A program made the translations under genes and the position numbers. From Methylomonas sp. (GTDB lineage: Bacteria > Pseudomonadota > Gammaproteobacteria > Methylococcales > Methylomonadaceae): DNA of 11,253 nt. The DNA lies in the NCBI GenBank assembly GCA_026989715.1, contig JALSIU010000293.1, forward strand, positions 1-11,253. The letters run 5' to 3'. Under the pieces are notes generated by a model. It worked only from the letters and a program-made list of their open reading frames with translations. It searched no databases and was not told where the DNA came from. This document shows, piece by piece, positions 1-4,343 of the stretch. Each line of letters opens with the position of its first letter. Positions within the stretch are counted from its first letter, which is position 1.

Positions 1-286
1 GAAAACCAATGATACTGAGCTTGCTGCGCAATTAGCGGGTGAGTTAAAAGAACTTTCAGATGTACTCGGAATTTTGCAAGATACCCCTGAAAATTTTTTA
101 CAGGCAACTGATGCCGTGCCTGCAGGCGGATTAAACGAGCAAGACATCAATACACTGATTGAAAAGCGTTTAGCCGCCAAGCAAAATAAAGACTGGGCAT
201 TAGCCGATCAAATTCGTGATGATTTAAAACAACAAGGAATCATTTTAGAGGATATTGCCACCGGAACGCATTGGCGACGTGAATAG
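1..286 (+). CDS. cysS: Cysteinyl-tRNA synthetase, C-terminal end (partial)
   Basis: This is the last 94 residues of cytosolic cysteinyl-tRNA synthetase, which charges tRNA-Cys with cysteine. The reading frame is open from base 2 and its start lies outside the window. The family's C-terminal signature is clear: a helical stretch reading LAGELKELSDVLGILQ, then LIEKRLAAKQNKDWALADQI, then a terminal GIILEDIATGTHWRRE just before the TAG stop. These belong to the C-terminal helical region that follows the HIGH and KMSKS catalytic core; that core is not in the window. The next gene starts 50 bases downstream on the same strand with no terminator between, so co-transcription is plausible. The partial state comes from the window edge, not from gene damage. 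Identification is firm. Confidence 0.94.
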   Translation, partial: KTNDTELAAQLAGELKELSDVLGILQDTPENFLQATDAVPAGGLNEQDINTLIEKRLAAKQNKDWALADQIRDDLKQQGIILEDIATGTHWRRE

Positions 287-336
287 TCTATTGGATATGC
301 AATAAATTCAAAGTAAAGACAAATTAAGGATTCTCA

Positions 337-966
337 GTGACTGAAATAAAAGACAAATCTCTACACATATATTTAGATGAGCTGGCCAGTAGTGCGCCCA
401 CACCTGGTGGAGGTAGTGCCGCAGCATTAATGGGAGCACAGGCGGCCGCATTGACCAGCATGGTCTGTAATTTAACGATCGGTAAACCTAAATATGCCGC
501 AGTAGAAACAGATATGCAGGCTCTATTGCAAAAATCAGAAGCATTACGTGCAACTTTAACTGCAATGATAAAAGCCGATGTCGAGGTATTTAATCAATTA
601 ATGGCGGCTTACGGTTTAGCTAAAGCAACCGAGCAAGAAAAAATAAACCGTAGTCAGCAAATTCAAAACATACTCAAAGAAGCCACACAAGTCCCACTCG
701 ATTGCGCTAAAGCCTGTGCAATGGCAATAGAGCAAAGTAAAGAAGCGGCGGCGAAAGGCAATCTAAATGTTATCAGTGATGCAGGCGTTGCAGTTATGTC
801 TGCCTATGCAGGTTTAAAAAGTGCCGCCTTAAATGTCTACATCAATACGGCTAGTTTAAAAGATAGGGATTTTGCCGAGCAAAAATTAGCTGAATTAAAT
901 ATGATTTTAGACGACATGGATATTAAAGCTGAAGAGATTTACAAAATGGTAAAAACCAAACTTTAA
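337..966 (+). CDS. fchA: Cyclodeaminase-family methenyl-tetrahydrofolate cyclohydrolase
   Basis: A 209-residue protein matching the stand-alone cyclodeaminase domain of formiminotransferase-cyclodeaminase (FTCD_C family). Such proteins act as 5,10-methenyl-tetrahydrofolate cyclohydrolase (FchA of methylotrophs) or formimino-tetrahydrofolate cyclodeaminase, in the cytosol. Family features seen: the glycine-rich N-terminal motif SAPTPGGGSAAALMGAQ (about residues 19-35), KADVEVFNQLMAAY near residue 80, and a C-terminal SDAGVAVMSAYAGLKSAALN block (about 147-166). The length is that of the single domain and no formiminotransferase half is attached. The start is GTG at 337, chosen because AAGGA lies at 326-330, six bases upstream, and the protein then opens directly into the family N-terminus. 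It follows cysS by 50 bases. Without a histidine-degradation context, a role in one-carbon (formate or methylene-tetrahydrofolate) metabolism is more likely; the exact reaction is inferred. Confidence 0.84.
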   Translation: MTEIKDKSLHIYLDELASSAPTPGGGSAAALMGAQAAALTSMVCNLTIGKPKYAAVETDMQALLQKSEALRATLTAMIKADVEVFNQLMAAYGLAKATEQEKINRSQQIQNILKEATQVPLDCAKACAMAIEQSKEAAAKGNLNVISDAGVAVMSAYAGLKSAALNVYINTASLKDRDFAEQKLAELNMILDDMDIKAEEIYKMVKTKL

Positions 967-980
967 ATAGCAAAAAAGTG

Positions 981-1008
981 TTGACGGTAAATAAAAACAC
1001 GTTATAAT
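981..1008 (+). promoter_or_regulatory. Sigma70-type promoter of the tRNA cluster
   Basis: A -35 box TTGACG (981-986) and a perfect -10 box TATAAT (1003-1008) are separated by 16 bases. An A-rich run lies immediately upstream at 971-977. Transcription would begin near 1015, leaving about 50 nt of leader before tRNA-Pro. Its place directly after fchA and before three tRNAs fits a strong stable-RNA promoter. Confidence 0.82.
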
Positions 1009-1066
1009 AGTTGGCTCTTTAAGGCACTAATCGCTAAACAGCAGATTCTTTAAAGTCTTATTATAT

Positions 1067-1143
1067 CGGGGTATAGCGCAGTTTGGTAGCGCGCCTGCTT
1101 TGGGAGCAGGATGTCGGGGGTTCGAATCCCTCTACCCCGACCA
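1067..1143 (+). tRNA. tRNA-Pro (anticodon TGG)
   Basis: A full 77-nt cloverleaf with encoded CCA. The acceptor stem CGGGGTA pairs perfectly with TACCCCG. The D arm has GCGC pairing GCGC. The anticodon stem CCTGC/GCAGG encloses loop TTTGGGA, giving anticodon TGG. The T arm GGGGG TTCGAAT CCCTC contains one G-T wobble. The discriminator is A, followed by CCA at 1141-1143. It reads proline CCA codons, and other CCN codons if U34 is modified. It is the first gene of a three-tRNA transcript, five bases before tRNA-Arg. Confidence 0.97.
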
Positions 1144-1148
1144 ATAAT

Positions 1149-1225
1149 GCGCTTGTAGCTCAGCTGGATAGAGCATCGGCCTTCTAAGCCGAGGGTCGCA
1201 GGTTCGACTCCTGCCAAGCGTACCA
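1149..1225 (+). tRNA. tRNA-Arg (anticodon TCT)
   Basis: A full 77-nt cloverleaf with encoded CCA (1223-1225). The anticodon stem TCGGC/GCCGA encloses loop CTTCTAA, so the anticodon is TCT and it reads AGA (and AGG). The T arm is GCAGG TTCGACT CCTGC. The acceptor arm GCGCTTG pairs with CAAGCGT, so the terminal 1:72 pair is a G-T wobble rather than Watson-Crick. This is slightly unusual but compatible with function. It lies five bases after tRNA-Pro and 21 bases before tRNA-His. Confidence 0.96.
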
Positions 1226-1246
1226 TCCTTAAAAGATCATCATTAT

Positions 1247-1323
1247 GGTGAGCGTAGCTCAGTTGGTAGAGCCCCGGATTGTGATTCCGGTTGTCGTGGG
1301 TTCGAGCCCCATCGTTCACCCCA
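1247..1323 (+). tRNA. tRNA-His (anticodon GTG)
   Basis: The cloverleaf has anticodon stem CCGGA/TCCGG and loop TTGTGAT, giving anticodon GTG. The extra 5' G (G-1, base 1247) that defines histidine tRNA is encoded and faces C73 (base 1320). The acceptor GTGAGCG pairs with CGTTCAC with one internal G-T wobble. CCA is encoded at 1321-1323. The T arm is CGTGG GTTCGAG CCCAT-like, as in other gammaproteobacterial tRNA-His. It is the last gene of the cluster. Confidence 0.96.
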
Positions 1324-1347
1324 ATATTTTCAATAACTTGCAGAATA

Positions 1348-1372
1348 AAAAACACCCTGTTTTTGCTTTTTT
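1348..1372 (+). terminator. Weak candidate terminator after the tRNA cluster
   Basis: AAAAACA (1348-1354), loop CCC, and TGTTTTT (1358-1364) form a 7-bp stem, followed by GC and six T's (1367-1372). The stem has only one G-C pair, so the hairpin is weak. Support comes mainly from its position 25 bases after tRNA-His and from the T run. Confidence 0.42.
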
Positions 1373-1443
1373 CTGTCAAAGTACCAAGAAAAGACTTATC
1401 CCCACCTATTTAAGATTACGAAATTTCAAGTTATTTGTTACTT

Positions 1444-1490
1444 AAAAAAAATCCCATCCAAAAGATGATAGGTTTAATATCTTAAACCTA
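1444..1490 (-). terminator. Candidate rho-independent terminator of the DUF2490 gene
   Basis: Read on the minus strand downstream of the stop at 1522, an 8-bp perfect stem TAGGTTTA/TAAACCTA (1490-1469, 6-nt loop) is followed by a short CATC/GATG hairpin (1467-1455) and then eight T's (complement of the A run 1444-1451). The second hairpin together with the T run is the likely termination signal. On the plus strand the same hairpins have no T run, so this end works for the minus-strand gene only. Confidence 0.6.
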
Positions 1491-1521
1491 CCAGCCTTAG
1501 ACAACTCATCATGTCAACAAA

Positions 1522-2235
1522 TTAAAACTTAAACCCAATATTGGCCTGTAAATTATGGGTAAACAAATTATCTCCCGATTTTGTATCAACATACTGCCCC
1601 ATATAACCTAAATCCAAACTCACATGCTGTGGAAATTGGTATGTTAAACCGGTAAAAATACGATTTTCAGAAAACCCCTGTTTACCGAATACATTTTTCG
1701 TCAGATAAAACAAAACCTCATCACCGACATAAGCACTCAACCCCTCTAAAAAAGGCAGTGCATGCTTGATAATAAGCATTTGCCGTGGCCGGTAACCTGC
1801 CTCACTAGCCCCCTGCACAAATCGCTCGTCCATTCGCGTCCGACTGATTAATTTATAAGCACCAAAACTTTGTTGCCACACAAAATCTTGATAAGCACGA
1901 TTTTCTTCATAAAGCGGCTTATCTAAAGGGTTAATCCAATCATGTGCATAGCCTAACCAAAGTGATGCATGTTGATTAAAGTTATAACCTACTTGGGTAA
2001 ATAATAAATTTTCAGTGAACCGCGAGCCTTTAGCAGAATCATCACGAGTACGGGTTTGGTTCATAATAAGCCAGTGCAACTTATCTAGCTTAGGTGATAG
2101 AGCTTTAAAATCACCTTGCAAGGTCACCGACCCCCACACACCAAACATATTGTTTACAGCAGAATCTGCAGCAAAACCGGATAATGGAAAAGCTAATAAT
2201 GTACCTAAAATGATCTTACGACAAATTGCCTGCAT
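1522..2235 (-). CDS. DUF2490-family outer-membrane beta-barrel protein
   Basis: A 237-residue precursor with a typical Sec signal peptide: charged N-region (MQAICRK), hydrophobic core IILGTLLAFPL and a probable cut near A22. The mature part is rich in alternating amphipathic strands and aromatic residues (LWLGYAHDW, GLTYQFPQHVSLDLGY). It ends in phenylalanine (ANIGFKF), the usual C-terminal signature for insertion by the BAM machinery. The RTRMDERF (about 132-139), GYRPRQML and SENRIFTGLTY blocks match the pattern of DUF2490 proteins, which resemble small OmpA-like or porin-like barrels and have no assigned function. ATG at 2235 has AAGG about ten bases upstream (2248-2245). It stands alone and is divergent from sulP. 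Assignment to the family is by motif pattern; the function is unknown. Confidence 0.83.
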   Translation of the reverse strand: MQAICRKIILGTLLAFPLSGFAADSAVNNMFGVWGSVTLQGDFKALSPKLDKLHWLIMNQTRTRDDSAKGSRFTENLLFTQVGYNFNQHASLWLGYAHDWINPLDKPLYEENRAYQDFVWQQSFGAYKLISRTRMDERFVQGASEAGYRPRQMLIIKHALPFLEGLSAYVGDEVLFYLTKNVFGKQGFSENRIFTGLTYQFPQHVSLDLGYMGQYVDTKSGDNLFTHNLQANIGFKF

Positions 2236-2270
2236 GCTAAAAAACCTTAAAAAATAAAATTAAAATGCCA

Positions 2271-2297
2271 TATGAGTTTGCATTGCGCAAACTGATA
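2271..2297. promoter_or_regulatory. 27-bp dyad upstream of the DUF2490 gene
   Basis: AGTTTGC (2275-2281) and GCAAACT (2287-2293) are perfect inverted repeats around ATTGC. The symmetry continues outward as TAT/ATA after one G-G mismatch, so 10 of 11 positions per arm pair. It sits 36-62 bases upstream of the DUF2490 start, downstream of the candidate promoter. It could be a repressor operator or a hairpin in the 5' leader. No regulator can be named. Confidence 0.45.
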
Positions 2298-2338
2298 CAC
2301 CCAACACAGCTTAAAGAAATACATTAACCGTGCCATTT

Positions 2339-2366
2339 CTTATAAAACACAATATATAATTCACAA
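2339..2366 (-). promoter_or_regulatory. Candidate sigma70 promoter of the DUF2490 gene
   Basis: On the minus strand, TTGTGA (2366-2361, four of six matches to -35) and TATAAG (2344-2339, five of six matches to -10) are 16 bases apart. This predicts a leader of roughly 95 nt that contains the 2271-2297 dyad. The surrounding sequence is so AT-rich that chance matches are common. Confidence 0.38.
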
Positions 2367-2444
2367 CTTACTGTATTTAAATAAAAAATAAAGGCATCAA
2401 CATGTTTAACAACTTATTTTACAAGTAATGCGTCCCTCTTCCCG

Positions 2445-2486
2445 TTGGTTTAAATAAACCAGATTAACTTGGTTTATTTAAACCAA
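2445..2486. promoter_or_regulatory. Pair of palindromes, TTGGTTTAWWTAAACCAA type
   Basis: Two 18-bp copies lie in tandem: TTGGTTTAAATAAACCAG (2445-2462) and TTGGTTTATTTAAACCAA (2469-2486). They have a 6-base gap and a centre-to-centre distance of 24 bp. Each is a palindrome around a two-base AA or TT centre. The whole block is also one larger inverted repeat with 16-17 bp arms and a loop of about 8 bases. It lies about 130-170 bases upstream of the sulP start, just before candidate promoter elements. Two reading options exist: a double operator for a dimeric regulator, or, since TTTT and a T-rich run follow at 2487-2500, a transcription terminator or leader hairpin. No known regulator is identified. 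Confidence 0.62.
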
Positions 2487-2498
2487 TTTTACCATTTT

Positions 2499-2540
2499 TT
2501 TACAAACCACCTCACTAATCAATTAAAATAACTTTATAAT
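2499..2540 (+). promoter_or_regulatory. Candidate promoter elements for sulP
   Basis: A perfect TATAAT (2535-2540) has no good -35 at 16-18 bases upstream. Alternatively TTTACA (2499-2504, five of six matches) is paired with TAAAAT (2524-2529) at a long 19-base spacing. Weak or misplaced -35 boxes are typical of activator-dependent promoters, which would fit binding at the palindromes just upstream. The exact start cannot be fixed from sequence. Confidence 0.3.
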
Positions 2541-2604
2541 CAATTACTTAAATTAAAATTAATTTATGGCATACGGATTGCTTTAACTACATAAAATCAT
2601 TTTT

Positions 2605-2620
2605 GGAGGACACTCTTTTG
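2605..2620 (+). promoter_or_regulatory. Ribosome binding site that decides the sulP start
   Basis: GGAGGA (2605-2610) is a near-perfect Shine-Dalgarno, placed seven bases before TTG at 2618-2620. A second in-frame TTG at 2603 overlaps the Shine-Dalgarno itself and so cannot be the start served by it. The next ATG in frame is far inside the first membrane segment. The start is therefore TTG at 2618. Confidence 0.85.
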
Positions 2621-4279
2621 GACAACTCATCTTTACAGACCGTGCCTGAAACAGGCATCATCGGTTTAAAAAAATACTGGCAACAAGATTTAATTTCCGG
2701 TTTTCTGGTTTTTCTAATCGCACTCCCTTTAAGCTTAGGTATTGCAATGGCTTCAGGGCTTCCCCCTATGGCCGGCATTCTCAGTGCCATCGTTGGTGGT
2801 ATGTTTGTTTCACGAGTCAATGGATCTTTTGTCACCATTGCAGGCCCGGCTGCAGGTCTAATTGTAGTGATACTCGATGCCGTACAAACAATGGGAGGCA
2901 ATGACCCGATTGCAGGCTATCGCTATACTTTAGCCGCCATTGTTGTTGCAGGGTTATTACAAATACTGCTCGGTTTTTTCAAAGCAGGAAGTTTAAGTGC
3001 ATTCTTTCCAACTTCAGTCGTGCATGGCATGCTAGCAGCGATTGGTATCATTATCATCACCAAACAAGTTCATGTCATGCTAGGCGTTACGCCAGAACCT
3101 GGCAGTTTATTTTCTTCTATGGCACAAATACCACATAGTATTGTGGATATGAATGCCGAAATTGCCTTTATTGGCATTCTCGGCCTGCTGATTATGATTT
3201 TATGGAATAAACTACAGCAACCCTTACTCAAAAAAATACCGGCTCCCATTATTGTGGTGTTATTAGGTATTGGTTTAGGCATGTATTTTGATTTGGAGCA
3301 TATGCATATTTATCATGTGCCTCATCAACTCGATATGTTAACAGGTCATTTATTACATGAAGGTCAAGTAGGTCCCAATTATTTAGTCGCAATTTCTGAC
3401 CACTTTTTTTCCAGCTTTTATTTTCCTGATTTCTCTAAAATTGCTGAGTTGGAATTTTGGGTTGCGGTGATAAGTATTTGTTTGGTAGGTAGCTTAGAAA
3501 GCTTATTAACCACCATTGCAGTTGATAAATTAGACCCCTATAAACGTCACTCTAACTTAGACAAAGATATTATGGGCATTGGTGCAGGTAATACCTTTTC
3601 CGGTTTAATCGGTGGTTCCGCCATGATTTCAGAAGTGGTACGGAGTTCAGCTAATATTAATAACGGCGCAAAAACAGGCTGGGCGAACTTCTTTCATGGT
3701 GCCATTATGCTGTTATTTGTGGTGCTATTTCCCGGCATCATTCATAGTATTCCTCTATCTGCCTTAGCCGCCTTACTGGTTTATACGGGCTTTAAACTTG
3801 CCTCACCCGCAGAATTTAACAAAGTCTTAAAAGTGGGAACAGAGCAATTTTTTATGTTTATCGTCACCATCGTAGGTGTCTTGGCAACCGATTTATTAAT
3901 TGGCGTTGCTATCGGTATTATCGTCAAGCTTATCGTGCATATTGTACGAGGTGTCTGGTGGAGCAATCTATTTAAGGTTCATTTCCAAATCATCGAAGAC
4001 GATGCAGAACATATCACTATGAAACTAAATGGCTCTGCTTTATTTGCTAATTTCTTACCCATGAAAAAAGCGCTGGATAATTTACCTCGCGGCAAAAAAG
4101 TCACACTCGATTTAACTAATGCCTACCTAATTGATCATACCGTTATGGAATATATGCATGACTTTATACATGATTACGAAAGTGATGGCGGACAGTGCCA
4201 ACAAATAGGTAATGCTATTCTTACTTTCTCAGACCATGACTTAGCCGCTCGTATTATGACGGCAGATGATCGTAAGTAA
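2618..4279 (+). CDS. SulP-family (SLC26-type) anion transporter with STAS domain
   Basis: A 553-residue inner-membrane transporter, counted from TTG 2618. Residues 20-450 form the many-segment SulP transport core; about 455-553 form a cytosolic STAS domain. Family signatures seen: GFLVFLIALPLSLGIAMASG (28-47), FVTIAGPAAGL (71-81), SLESLLTTIAVDKLDP with E294 in the substrate-site region, IGAGNTFSGLIGGSAM (321-336) and VRSSANINNGAKT (341-353). The STAS part has the usual VTLDLTNAYLIDHTV strand-loop-helix. SulP proteins carry sulfate, bicarbonate or dicarboxylates, often with sodium or protons; the substrate cannot be read here. It lies 64 bases upstream of the Hyf-like gene set on the same strand, so it is probably co-expressed with an ion-pumping complex. 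That makes bicarbonate uptake (as for cyanobacterial BicA) an attractive but unproven guess. Confidence 0.9.
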   Translation: MDNSSLQTVPETGIIGLKKYWQQDLISGFLVFLIALPLSLGIAMASGLPPMAGILSAIVGGMFVSRVNGSFVTIAGPAAGLIVVILDAVQTMGGNDPIAGYRYTLAAIVVAGLLQILLGFFKAGSLSAFFPTSVVHGMLAAIGIIIITKQVHVMLGVTPEPGSLFSSMAQIPHSIVDMNAEIAFIGILGLLIMILWNKLQQPLLKKIPAPIIVVLLGIGLGMYFDLEHMHIYHVPHQLDMLTGHLLHEGQVGPNYLVAISDHFFSSFYFPDFSKIAELEFWVAVISICLVGSLESLLTTIAVDKLDPYKRHSNLDKDIMGIGAGNTFSGLIGGSAMISEVVRSSANINNGAKTGWANFFHGAIMLLFVVLFPGIIHSIPLSALAALLVYTGFKLASPAEFNKVLKVGTEQFFMFIVTIVGVLATDLLIGVAIGIIVKLIVHIVRGVWWSNLFKVHFQIIEDDAEHITMKLNGSALFANFLPMKKALDNLPRGKKVTLDLTNAYLIDHTVMEYMHDFIHDYESDGGQCQQIGNAILTFSDHDLAARIMTADDRK

Positions 4280-4301
4280 TCAGCGCATTATTGTTCCTTA
4301 A

Positions 4302-4323
4302 GACTGAGTGTAAAAACTCAGTC
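4302..4323 (+). other. Perfect hairpin between sulP and hyfB
   Basis: GACTGAGT (4302-4309), loop GTAAAA, and ACTCAGTC (4316-4323) form an 8-bp perfect stem. No T run follows (CCTAATTTAAG), so it is not a standard intrinsic terminator. It lies 22 bases after the sulP stop and 20 bases before the hyfB start. An mRNA processing or stability hairpin that sets different levels for SulP and the complex is the simplest reading. It does not cover the hyfB ribosome binding site (AAGAGG, 4332-4337). Confidence 0.6.
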
Positions 4324-4343
4324 CCTAATTTAAGAGGCTTCTT

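Larger units (their letters stand above)
2236..2617. other. Divergent intergenic region, 382 bases, very AT-rich
   Basis: No credible gene lies here. It separates the minus-strand DUF2490 gene from the plus-strand sulP gene and holds the control elements of both, listed separately: a 27-bp dyad (2271-2297), a candidate minus-strand promoter (2339-2366), the double palindrome (2445-2486), candidate sulP promoter elements (2499-2540) and the sulP ribosome binding site. A 7-bp inverted repeat AAGAAAT/ATTTCTT (2314-2320 and 2335-2341) overlaps the minus-strand -10 box and may be chance in such AT-rich sequence. Confidence 0.7.

Noticed and set aside
1050..1379. A 109-residue minus-strand reading frame with GARTHDNRNHNPGLYQLSY, GVEPATLGLEGRCSIQLSY and GIRTPDILLPKQARYQTALY phrases
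   Set aside because: These are the well-known false proteins made by reading the antisense of tRNA genes; the frame covers all three tRNAs exactly.
1245..1445. A 66-residue plus-strand reading frame beginning MVSVAQLVEPRIVIPVVVGSS
   Set aside because: This is the translated sense strand of tRNA-His, a common spurious call, running into non-coding sequence.
4302..4323. Intrinsic terminator between sulP and hyfB
   Set aside because: The stem is perfect but is followed by CCTAATTTAAG instead of a T run, so efficient termination is unlikely.
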